DNA of 17,544 nucleotides, from positions 1 to 17,544 of the forward strand of contig CAKRTC010000035.1 of assembly GCA_934402055.1 (NCBI GenBank), in the 5' to 3' direction. The notes beneath the pieces were generated by a model that saw only the letters and a program-made list of their open reading frames with translations, did no database searches and was not told where the DNA came from. The translations under genes and the position numbers were made by a program. The stretch comes from an uncultured Lachnospiraceae bacterium. GTDB taxonomy: Bacteria > Bacillota > Clostridia > Lachnospirales > Lachnospiraceae. The first letter of the stretch is position 1, and every line of letters starts with the position of its first letter. Below, one piece after another: positions 1 to 6,717 of the stretch.

Positions 1-512
1 TGCTTGGTAAAGCCGTCAATAATAGTAGACAGATAAGCAAAAGTGTCGTTATAAGGAAGGTAAGTAATATCTGTAAGCAGAATCATTCTCGGTCCGTGTT
101 GTTCAAATTCTCTCTTGACCAGATTGTCTGCATAATTACTGGTTTTTAATGCTGCAGCCATTCTCCGGTATGGATTTGCTTTGCTGATCTGGCAAAGTAA
201 CCCATACTTATGCATAAGTCTGTGAATTTTCTTCGGATTCATTACTATCTGCGGATTACGGTGTAACAGATACATGTGGATTCCACGTACTCCTTTATCG
301 TATCCGCGATGTTTAAACGCTTCAAGTACAAGTTCAAAATCAGCCCGATCTTTCTCCTCCTTCTCTCTACGAACGTCTTCTGAACGAATCCATTTATAAT
401 AACCTGATCGTGAAACACCGGCGGTTTGACATAAATCGTTTAGATCCAGGATGTTACCTTGAGTGGACATGATTTCATGAATTAATTCAAAACGCTTGCT
501 TTTATCAACCAT
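1..512 (-). CDS. IS3-family transposase OrfB, 3' part missing (runs off the window)
   Basis: This is the DDE transposase/integrase subunit of an IS3-family element. I translated it directly from the minus strand: 170 codons are open from the ATG at 512 to the window edge, with no stop. Residues 1-45 form a helix-turn-helix-like start (VSRSGYYKWI). Residues 60-105 (RGYDKGVRGIHMYL, NPKKIHRLM) match the usual HTH_21 region before the catalytic core. LLTDITYLPY (about 146-154) carries the first catalytic Asp, D148; the second Asp and the Glu lie outside the window. An AAGGAGG ribosome site sits about 10 bases upstream. A stop codon in the same frame at 519-521 means OrfB starts independently here. 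orfA lies immediately upstream on the same strand. Family membership is strong; the exact IS subgroup cannot be named. Confidence 0.9.
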   Translation of the reverse strand, partial: MVDKSKRFELIHEIMSTQGNILDLNDLCQTAGVSRSGYYKWIRSEDVRREKEEKDRADFELVLEAFKHRGYDKGVRGIHMYLLHRNPQIVMNPKKIHRLMHKYGLLCQISKANPYRRMAAALKTSNYADNLVKREFEQHGPRMILLTDITYLPYNDTFAYLSTIIDGFTK

Positions 513-561
513 CACTTTTCATCCTCCTTGGAAGGAAGTGGCATCAGTGCATATAGTTTTT

Positions 562-945
562 TTAAAAGGCAACTTCTTGCCTGAGGTAAAGTAGTTCAGT
601 TTCCATTGCGCGAATAGCATCTGAAGACTGCATCTTAGAATACTCTACATCCATAGGAGGTCGTTGAAACTTTACAGTACGTACCTGAGATTCCTTTCTT
701 TGATCATCAGTCAAATATACTTTTCTTAGATTATATACGAAACCATCTATTCGCTTTTCGCCTAGCATCGAAGGATCATAGCCCAACGTACGAAATATGT
801 CTCTAACCGTCATATCCGTTAGATAGAGTCTCCAGAAGTCATCTTTAAAATCTGATGTGAACTTAATGACAGAAGGAGACACCTTCTTCGTATATCGATT
901 CTGTTCTAAGATTTTAATTTGCTCTGGTGTAAATGAGTTCTTCAT
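562..945 (-). CDS. IS3-element OrfA, helix-turn-helix protein, probably shortened by a 1-base deletion
   Basis: This is the small DNA-binding partner of the transposase, 127 aa from the ATG at 945. I chose that start because a TTGGAGG ribosome site (954-960) lies just ahead; a TTG at 960 would lie inside that site. The protein has a helix-turn-helix-like centre (LTDMTVRDIFRTLGYD) and ends in a leucine-zipper-like helix (METELLYLRQEVAF). The stop is TAA in a TTTT-AAAAAAA run. With one more T the frame would continue F-L-K-K-L-Y-A-L-M-P-L-P-S-K-E-D-E-K and stop at a TGA overlapping the orfB ATG (TGATG). That is the neat junction expected of an intact element, so this copy probably lost one base and about 17 residues. 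The function of the shortened protein is uncertain. Confidence 0.75.
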   Translation of the reverse strand: MKNSFTPEQIKILEQNRYTKKVSPSVIKFTSDFKDDFWRLYLTDMTVRDIFRTLGYDPSMLGEKRIDGFVYNLRKVYLTDDQRKESQVRTVKFQRPPMDVEYSKMQSSDAIRAMETELLYLRQEVAF

Positions 946-952
946 AATAATA

Positions 953-995
953 GCCTCCAAGGATAATTTAATTGTATCAAATGATCCTTAGAGGC
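953..995 (-). promoter_or_regulatory. Hairpin sequestering the orfA ribosome-binding site
   Basis: Arms 953-969 and 979-995 pair over 17 positions with a 9-base loop. In the minus-strand RNA, 16 of the 17 pair, one of them a G-U. The GGAGG Shine-Dalgarno of orfA (954-958) is wholly inside the stem and the ATG (943-945) lies just outside. Similar leader structures in other insertion sequences block translation of transcripts that read in from outside; a role here is inferred. Confidence 0.6.
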
Positions 996-1173
996 TGTAT
1001 CTACTTAATGGGATATCTCCAAAAATACTGTTTACTTTACTGGATTTACCCTAAAAATCTGTCTACTCTGCAGGGTACACTTTAGACACCCTATACTAGG
1101 AATAGCTTTATTTCAAACTTTTCTGGGTAATGGAAAGTATTTTCCGGATGATAAATCCTCATACTTTGCTTCA

Positions 1174-1193
1174 TGAAATCTTTGGAGATTTCA
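1174..1193. repeat. Small perfect hairpin between the IS end and ppdK
   Basis: TGAAATCT and AGATTTCA (1174-1181, 1186-1193) form an 8-base-pair stem with a 4-base loop. It lies about 30 bases past the ppdK stop. No U-rich tract follows on the minus strand, so it is not a standard terminator; it might mark the 3' end of the mRNA. I see nothing else in 1089-1221. Confidence 0.35.
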
Positions 1194-1221
1194 AATGTTC
1201 CTCAAAAACAACCGGCATCTT

Positions 1222-3858
1222 TTACTGACGTGACTCGGCGATAGCTGCCTGTGCTGCCGCGAGCCTTGCTATAGGAACACGGAACGGACTGCAGGATACA
1301 TAATCAAGTCCTACCTTATGGAAGAACTCAACAGACGAAGGATCTCCTCCGTGCTCTCCGCATATACCGAGATGAAGTTCCGGATTAGCCTTGCGTCCGA
1401 GCTCACAAGCCATCTTTACAAGCTTGCCTACTCCGACCTGATCAAGTCTGGCAAAAGGATCATTCTCATAGATCTTCTTGTCATAATAAGCTCCAAGGAA
1501 CTTGCCCGCATCATCACGGCTGAAGCCGAAGGTCATCTGCGTTAGATCGTTTGTTCCGAAGGAGAAGAATGCCGCTTCCTTGGCAATATCGTCCGCAGTA
1601 AGTGCGGCTCTCGGTATCTCGATCATTGTTCCTACCAGATACTTAAGCTCTACTCCCGACTCTGCTATAATCTCATCTGCGGTCTTGACAACTATATCCT
1701 TGACATACTTAAGCTCCTTGACCTCGCCTACAAGCGGTATCATGATCTCGGGAACCATATTCCAGCCCTTACGCTTATTGACTGCGATTGCAGCCTTGAT
1801 TATCGCCTTGGTCTGCATAACTGCTATCTCCGGATAAGTAACATCCAGACGGCAGCCTCTGTGTCCCATCATAGGGTTGAACTCATGGAGCGATGCTATG
1901 ATGTTCTTGATATGCTCCACGCTCTTGCCCTGAGCCTTGGCAAGCGCTTCTATATCTGCTTCCTCTGTAGGCAGGAACTCATGAAGCGGCGGATCCAGGA
2001 AACGGATGGTTACCGGAGTTCCCTCCATAGCCTCATAGATGCCCTCAAAGTCTGCCTGCTGCATAAGCTCTATCTTTGAGAGTGCATTGACTCTGTCCTC
2101 AACATTATCCGAACATATCATCTCTCTGAAGGCACCTATACGATCCGAATCAAAGAACATATGCTCTGTACGGCAAAGTCCTATACCCTCTGCTCCGAGG
2201 TTTCTTGCATTCTTGGCATCTCTCGGGGTATCCGCATTGGTACGTACCTTAAGTCTCCTGAACTCATCTGCCCAGCCCATGATACGCCCGAAGGTTCCGG
2301 TTATGGATGCATCCACAGTAGGAATAATGCCGTCATAGATATTGCCGGTAGAACCGTCAAGTGAGATACAGTCTCCCTCATGATAAGTCTTGCCTGCCAA
2401 TACAAACTTTTTATTTTCCTCATCCATTGCAATATCCGAGCATCCGGATACGCAACAGGTACCCATACCTCTTGCAACAACTGCCGCATGGCTGGTCATG
2501 CCGCCTCTGACGGTAAGTATACCCTGAGCAGCCTTCATGCCCTCTATATCCTCAGGGGAGGTCTCAAGTCTGACAAGCACTACCTTCTCGCCGTTTGCCT
2601 TCCATGCCTTGGCATCCTCTGCCGTAAATACTATCTTTCCGCAGGCAGCTCCCGGTGAAGCTGCAAGAGCCTTGGCTATAGGTTTTGCTTCCTTAAGTGC
2701 CTTAGGATCAAACTGCGGATGAAGCAGTGTATCGAGATTACGCGGCTCTATCATGGCAACGGCTTCCTGCTTTGTGCGGAGACCTTCATCTACAAGATCA
2801 CAAGCTATCTGTAAGGCAGCCTGTGCCGTGCGCTTGCCGTTACGTGTCTGGAGCATATAGAGCTTGCCATTTTCTACCGTAAACTCCATATCCTGCATAT
2901 CACGGTAATGCCTCTCAAGTCTGTCGCAAACCTCGGTGAATTCCTTGAATGCTGCCGGGAATTTCTGCTCCATCTCTGCTATCGGCATAGGAGTGCGTAC
3001 TCCCGCAACCACATCCTCACCCTGAGCATTTGTAAGAAACTCTCCCATGAGCTTCTTTTCTCCGGTTGCCGGATCTCTTGTAAATGCAACTCCGGTTCCG
3101 GAATTCTCATTGAGGTTTCCGAATACCATAGGCATTACATTGACAGCTGTTCCCCATGAATACGGAATATCATTGTCTCTGCGGTATACATTGGCTCTCG
3201 GGTTATCCCATGAACGGAATACCGCCTTGACAGCCTCCTGAAGCTGTACCACCGGATCCGACGGGAAGTCTGATCCTACCTGCGCCTTGTACTCAGCCTT
3301 GAACTCTTCGGCAAGCTCCTTAAGGTCTGCCGCCGTAAGCTCAACATCGTACTTGACTCCCTTTTCTTCCTTCATCTTATCGATGAGCTGCTCAAAATAT
3401 TTCTTTCCGACCTCCATTACGACATCGGAGAACATCTGAATAAATCTGCGGTAGGAATCATATACAAAGCGCTCAAACTTCGGATCCGGGTTGCCCTTGA
3501 TCATGGTCTCCGCAACCTCATCATTCAAACCGAGATTAAGTATGGTATCCATCATGCCCGGCATTGACGCACGTGCACCGGAACGAACGGAAACAAGCAG
3601 CGGATTCTTACTGTCTCCGAATTTCTTGCCGTTGATCTCCTCCATCTTTCTGACGTTGGACATGATCTCCTGCATGATCTCATCACTGATCTGCTTTCCG
3701 TCCTCGTAATACCTGGTGCAGGCTTCCGTTGAGATCGTAAATCCCTGCGGCACCGGCAGACCGAGTCTTGTCATCTCTGCAAGATTGGCTCCCTTTCCGC
3801 CGAGCAGCTCTCTCATTTCAGCATTGCCTTCACTGAATAAGTAAACATACTTCTTCAT
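1222..3858 (-). CDS. ppdK: Pyruvate, phosphate dikinase (PPDK)
   Basis: This cytoplasmic enzyme interconverts pyruvate + ATP + Pi and PEP + AMP + PPi. In anaerobes it often serves PPi-linked glycolysis or PEP synthesis. The 878-aa length matches the bacterial enzyme (about 875 aa). The N-terminal ATP-grasp domain starts with LLGGKGANLAEMTRLGLPVP (18-37) and contains SVRSGARASMPGMMDT (90-105). The swivelling phosphohistidine domain has GGMTSHAAVVARG with catalytic His457. The C-terminal PEP/pyruvate barrel has GLCRTEHMFF (560-569), FGTNDLTQM (767-775) and GICGEHGGDP with Cys833. All key residues are present. AGGAAAGGA lies about 10 bases before the ATG. It stands alone, diverging from the plus-strand 4154 gene, with an IS element past its 3' end. 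No PPDK regulatory kinase gene is visible. Confidence 0.98.
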   Translation of the reverse strand: MKKYVYLFSEGNAEMRELLGGKGANLAEMTRLGLPVPQGFTISTEACTRYYEDGKQISDEIMQEIMSNVRKMEEINGKKFGDSKNPLLVSVRSGARASMPGMMDTILNLGLNDEVAETMIKGNPDPKFERFVYDSYRRFIQMFSDVVMEVGKKYFEQLIDKMKEEKGVKYDVELTAADLKELAEEFKAEYKAQVGSDFPSDPVVQLQEAVKAVFRSWDNPRANVYRRDNDIPYSWGTAVNVMPMVFGNLNENSGTGVAFTRDPATGEKKLMGEFLTNAQGEDVVAGVRTPMPIAEMEQKFPAAFKEFTEVCDRLERHYRDMQDMEFTVENGKLYMLQTRNGKRTAQAALQIACDLVDEGLRTKQEAVAMIEPRNLDTLLHPQFDPKALKEAKPIAKALAASPGAACGKIVFTAEDAKAWKANGEKVVLVRLETSPEDIEGMKAAQGILTVRGGMTSHAAVVARGMGTCCVSGCSDIAMDEENKKFVLAGKTYHEGDCISLDGSTGNIYDGIIPTVDASITGTFGRIMGWADEFRRLKVRTNADTPRDAKNARNLGAEGIGLCRTEHMFFDSDRIGAFREMICSDNVEDRVNALSKIELMQQADFEGIYEAMEGTPVTIRFLDPPLHEFLPTEEADIEALAKAQGKSVEHIKNIIASLHEFNPMMGHRGCRLDVTYPEIAVMQTKAIIKAAIAVNKRKGWNMVPEIMIPLVGEVKELKYVKDIVVKTADEIIAESGVELKYLVGTMIEIPRAALTADDIAKEAAFFSFGTNDLTQMTFGFSRDDAGKFLGAYYDKKIYENDPFARLDQVGVGKLVKMACELGRKANPELHLGICGEHGGDPSSVEFFHKVGLDYVSCSPFRVPIARLAAAQAAIAESRQ

Positions 3859-3960
3859 ATGTAAATTCCTTTCCTAAGCTCTGTCGCTTATTTACTGCAA
3901 GCTCCGCTCTTTACTGTCTGACAAAACCGGCATTCTTATTGAGCAGCTTTTATTAATTAA

Positions 3961-3969
3961 ATTTTAACA
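3961..3969 (-). promoter_or_regulatory. Possible extended -10 element for ppdK
   Basis: On the minus strand TG-T-TAAAAT reads as an extended -10 box about 100 bases before the ppdK start. No good -35 box lies 17 bases upstream, so this is only a candidate. The rest of 3859-4083 is AT-rich spacer without a reading frame I trust. Confidence 0.3.
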
Positions 3970-4038
3970 TAGCTTGAGGATAAAATAAACATAAAGCAAT
4001 AGACCGTAATTGTTTTTATTGTATAAAATGCCGAAACC

Positions 4039-4071
4039 AAATATAGTATAAGGAAAATATCCGCTATATTT
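4039..4071. repeat. AT-rich inverted repeat upstream of the 4154 operon
   Basis: AAATATAG (4039-4046) and CTATATTT (4064-4071) are perfect inverted arms around a 17-base spacer. They lie just upstream of the candidate plus-strand promoter at 4084-4112. This could be a regulator site or chance in AT-rich DNA. Confidence 0.3.
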
Positions 4072-4083
4072 AGTATGATCGAA

Positions 4084-4112
4084 TTGCTTACGGACACGTT
4101 AGATAATATAAT
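4084..4112 (+). promoter_or_regulatory. Sigma-A-type promoter for the 4154 gene and trmO
   Basis: A -35 box TTGCTT (4084-4089) and a perfect -10 box TATAAT (4107-4112) are separated by exactly 17 bases. They lie about 40 bases before the ATG of the 81-aa gene. Confidence 0.7.
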
Positions 4113-4153
4113 CGTTATGCGGAAAATGCCCGTGAAAGAAAGGAAACATTTTT

Positions 4154-4399
4154 ATGGATAAGAAGGTTCGCTATAACTATCCCTGCATGAGACGTGACAT
4201 TCAGGACGAATATCTTGCAGCAATGCTTGTCGGCACAAGCGGAGATACTCCCGATCTCATGGAGATACAGATGACTGCAAATGAAGCTCTCCCGGAGATT
4301 GCCGAAAGACTTGGTCTCGATCTTGCCGATTACATTATAGATGAAGAGGAATTTGAGAAAGAGTCCGAAAAATACCGTAACTCGCAGTACAGAAAGTGA
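4154..4399 (+). CDS. Small acidic protein of unknown function (81 aa)
   Basis: I do not recognise this protein. It is 81 aa, with a basic start (MDKKVRYNYPCMRRD) and an acidic, probably helical tail (YIIDEEEFEKESEKYRN). It has no membrane segment or signal peptide and only one Cys (C11). It is treated as real because a good promoter (4084-4112) and an AAAGAAAGGA ribosome site lie upstream, and because the trmO-family gene starts only 6 bases after its stop, suggesting co-transcription and possibly translational coupling. A reading frame on the opposite strand over the same bases has no such signals. Its soluble helical make-up and position suggest a cytoplasmic accessory protein, but no function can be assigned. 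Confidence 0.75.
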   Translation: MDKKVRYNYPCMRRDIQDEYLAAMLVGTSGDTPDLMEIQMTANEALPEIAERLGLDLADYIIDEEEFEKESEKYRNSQYRK

Positions 4400-4405
4400 T
4401 GCTGA

Positions 4406-5098
4406 ATGGAAATTAAACCGGTAGCACATATTTATACAGATTTCAGGACAAAATTTGGGGTTCCGAGGCAGAGCGGAGTTGCGGAGGAATTAAAGGGTAC
4501 CATAGTATTCGAGCCGTATTACCGTGACCCTGAGGCCGTCAAGGGACTCGACGGCTTCAGCCATATATGGGTACTTTGGGATTTTTCCCAGGCTCACCGC
4601 AAGGAATGGAGCGCTACCGCCTGTCCTCCGAGACTCGGCGGCAAGGTCCACATGGGTATCTGGGCCACACGTTCACCCTTCCGTCCAAACAATATCGGGC
4701 TCTCCTCACTCAGACTGGACAGCATAGAGTTTAGTGACAAAGGTCCCATACTCCATGTATCAGGCATAGACATGACGGACGGCACACCTATATATGACAT
4801 CAAGCCTTATATCAGATACGATTGCCACCCGGATGCAGTTGACGGCTATGTTGCCGAAACAGATAAGCACAGGCTTGAGGTTCATGATCCCAACGGACTT
4901 ATAGAAGCGCTTAGCATAAGTTCCGACAAAAAAAGCGGCCTTTACGCCGCTCTCAGAGAGGACCCCAGACCGCAATTTGATGCCGATGACCGCGGCCTAC
5001 GCCGTTACGGCTTCTACTATGACGATTATGATGTCCGCTTCGTTGTAAACGGAAGCGAGCTTACCGTAGTCGAGATCGTCCCGTCACCGAGAAAGTGA
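4406..5098 (+). CDS. trmO: TrmO-family tRNA (t6A37) N6-methyltransferase
   Basis: TrmO (older names YaeB, TsaA, UPF0066) uses S-adenosylmethionine to methylate N6 of threonylcarbamoyladenosine at position 37 of some threonine tRNAs. The 230-aa length is close to the E. coli protein (about 235). Family motifs are in order: GVPRQSG (18-24), GLDGFSHIWVLWDF (47-60), IWATRSPFRPNNIGLS (85-100) and DGTPIYDIKPYIRY (125-138). The C-terminal lobe contains DPRP (186-189), also typical. The start at 4406 follows the 81-aa gene by 6 bases with only a weak ribosome site (AGAAAG), consistent with coupling to that gene. The 3' end overlaps the convergent hflX gene by 15 bases, inside a strong hairpin. Family is certain; tRNA specificity is inferred. 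Confidence 0.93.
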   Translation: MEIKPVAHIYTDFRTKFGVPRQSGVAEELKGTIVFEPYYRDPEAVKGLDGFSHIWVLWDFSQAHRKEWSATACPPRLGGKVHMGIWATRSPFRPNNIGLSSLRLDSIEFSDKGPILHVSGIDMTDGTPIYDIKPYIRYDCHPDAVDGYVAETDKHRLEVHDPNGLIEALSISSDKKSGLYAALREDPRPQFDADDRGLRRYGFYYDDYDVRFVVNGSELTVVEIVPSPRK

Positions 5099-5103
5099 CG
5101 GGA
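5079..5103. terminator. Shared hairpin containing both convergent stop codons
   Basis: TCCCGTCAC (5079-5087) and GTGACGGGA (5095-5103) form a perfect 9-base-pair stem with a 7-base loop, extendable by about three pairs. The hflX stop (5084-5086) is in one arm and the trmO stop (5096-5098) in the other. No U-tract follows on either strand, so bidirectional termination is a guess. Confidence 0.4.
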
Positions 5104-6619
5104 TGAGAAATTCCCTGTATCTTTGATGATCCTCTTTTCTGCATCTAAGCTTTAGGTAAGTACCGTTTTCTCTGTAATCAGACTCTATTACCTCTGCGTT
5201 ATTTTGCAGATAAGCAGCCGCGTTGCCGTGCTCGTAAGGAATCATAAACTCCGCTTCTATAAGTCCGCGCCCGAAATGCTCTGCTATAAGCTCCGTCAGC
5301 AGCTCTACAGAATCCCTGTCCTTTGCGGATATATAAACCACATCCTTGCTGTGTCCCTCTGAGCTTTGTATGCTGCCTGCCTTACGCGGATATCTTACGG
5401 CTTTTTTCCTTGCATCAATAGCTGTCTCAGATGCAGCTGCTTCTAGACTGTCAGACTCCGGCTTATCCGAAGTCTCAGCCGCAAGCGAATCAGTATCAAT
5501 ATCTGCCGTATCGCTTATTACCTCCGTGTCGCTTATTCCGTCCTTATTTGTCATACAAAGCTTCGCAGCCCCAAGATCTATGACATTTTCATCTCTGTAG
5601 ACCTCAAGCTCCTCCAGTGCATCCATCTTGTTATAGACTATTATCTCAGGTATATGGCCTGCTCCGAGCTCCCTTAAGGTACGCTCTGTAGTCTCCATCT
5701 GCTCCGCATACATAGGATCTGATCTGTCCACAACATGCAATATAAGATCCGCTTCCTTTATCTCCTCAAGAGTAGACTTGAAAGCCTCGACAAGTCCTGT
5801 AGGAAGCTTATTGACAAAGCCTACGGTATCTGAGAGTAGGAAGCTCTTATTCTTGGAAATGTCTACTCTGCGCACCGTTGTATCAAGTGTGGCAAAGAGC
5901 ATATCCGCCTCAAATACCTTGCGTTCCTCATCTCTCACATAACGATCCACTATCGCATTCATAAGAGTTGACTTTCCGGCATTGGTGTAGCCTACCAGCG
6001 CCGCTAGCTTCATGCCCGAACGTTTGCGCTGCTTACGCTGTACCACTCGCTCGGATGCCACCTCCTTAAGCTCACGTCTGAGCTCAACAAGACGCTTATC
6101 CATACGCCTTCTGTCAAGCTCCAGCTTGGTCTCTCCGGCACCACGGCTCGACATGGAACCTGAGGTTCCGCCCTGTCTCGTAAGCGCATCATACATGCCT
6201 GTAAGTCTCGGCTTAAGATATTCGAGGCTCGCAAGCTCTACCTGCAGCCTTGCCTCTCTCGAACGGGCACGTTTTCTGAATATCTCCAGTATAAGCATAG
6301 TCCTGTCCATTACAGGCGTATCTGTTTCATCCTGCAGATTTCTGAGCTGTGACGGCGTAAGCGTATCGTTGAATACAATAAGCCCAACCTCGAGATTATG
6401 TGCAAGATCTCTTATCTCGATCACCTTGCCCGGTCCTAAGTAATAGGCATTGTTTTTGCAGTCAAGGCTCTGGGTAACACTTCCGGCAACCTCAAGACCG
6501 CAGGCCTCACAAAGCCTTGAAAGCTCATTCATAGAGTATTCAAAACGATCGTCATTCGGCAATTCTACGCCTGCAATGAGTACATATTCTTTTTCAATAT
6601 TGATTTCTTCTTTTTTCAT
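5084..6619 (-). CDS. hflX: GTPase HflX with an unusual acidic insertion before the G5 motif
   Basis: HflX is a ribosome-associated GTPase that splits stalled ribosomes under stress. The N-terminal domain includes YLGPGKVIEI (60-69). A glycine-rich GGTSGSMSSRGAGETKLELD linker leads to a long helix (150-200). The G domain has G1 GYTNAGKST (210-218), G2 around FATLDTT (242-248), G3 DTVGF (264-268), G4 NKMD (330-333) and G5 SAKD (431-434). The protein is 511 aa, against roughly 410-430 usually. The excess is a low-complexity, Asp/Ser/Glu/Ala-rich stretch at about 352-425, between G4 and G5. No clear Shine-Dalgarno precedes the ATG; a strong hairpin and U-rich run do. It is last in the run FTR-like, trxA, phosphohexomutase, hflX, and overlaps trmO tail to tail. 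Confidence 0.95.
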   Translation of the reverse strand: MKKEEINIEKEYVLIAGVELPNDDRFEYSMNELSRLCEACGLEVAGSVTQSLDCKNNAYYLGPGKVIEIRDLAHNLEVGLIVFNDTLTPSQLRNLQDETDTPVMDRTMLILEIFRKRARSREARLQVELASLEYLKPRLTGMYDALTRQGGTSGSMSSRGAGETKLELDRRRMDKRLVELRRELKEVASERVVQRKQRKRSGMKLAALVGYTNAGKSTLMNAIVDRYVRDEERKVFEADMLFATLDTTVRRVDISKNKSFLLSDTVGFVNKLPTGLVEAFKSTLEEIKEADLILHVVDRSDPMYAEQMETTERTLRELGAGHIPEIIVYNKMDALEELEVYRDENVIDLGAAKLCMTNKDGISDTEVISDTADIDTDSLAAETSDKPESDSLEAAASETAIDARKKAVRYPRKAGSIQSSEGHSKDVVYISAKDRDSVELLTELIAEHFGRGLIEAEFMIPYEHGNAAAYLQNNAEVIESDYRENGTYLKLRCRKEDHQRYREFLIPSLSR

Positions 6620-6717
6620 TAAACAAAATATCAGGCATCCGGCTCTTCATCCAAAACCGCCGGACGGCTCTGCCTCCGGATGCGTACCGAACGCCTGTAA
6701 TGTAATTCCTTTTCTTA
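6620..6717 (-). promoter_or_regulatory. Structured leader before hflX, attenuator-like
   Basis: In the 98 bases between the phosphohexomutase stop and the hflX ATG, GCATCCGG (6676-6683) and CCGGATGC (6635-6642) form a perfect 8-base-pair GC-rich stem. Both are given in minus-strand sense, and the loop is 33 bases. The stem is followed by a U-rich run (ATATTTTGTTT) right up to the start codon. The 5' arm can alternatively pair with an internal GGATG near 6650, giving two mutually exclusive folds. An 18-codon frame (6594-6650) overlaps the hflX start. Attenuation is an inference. Confidence 0.4.

Larger units (their letters stand above)
3..1088 (-). mobile_element. Insertion sequence of the IS3 family, one end visible
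   Basis: orfA and orfB are arranged as in IS3-family elements. The orfA-side end is placed near 1088, where the minus strand begins TGTCTAAAGTGTACCC, with the TG...CA terminus typical of the family. Just inside are two imperfect direct copies of a 23-base motif at 1044-1066 and 1013-1035, which look like transposase-binding subsites. The far end and any target duplication lie beyond the window, so the boundary is an inference. Confidence 0.55.

Noticed and set aside
510..570. Programmed -1 frameshift fusing OrfA and OrfB, as in many IS3 elements
   Set aside because: The A7 run lies after the orfA stop, and the orfB frame has a stop at 519-521 just before its own ATG and ribosome site. A lost base in orfA explains the layout better.
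5340..5570. Intein or inserted domain in HflX
   Set aside because: The extra stretch is low complexity and acidic, with no splicing-junction Cys/Ser...His-Asn pattern or endonuclease motif.
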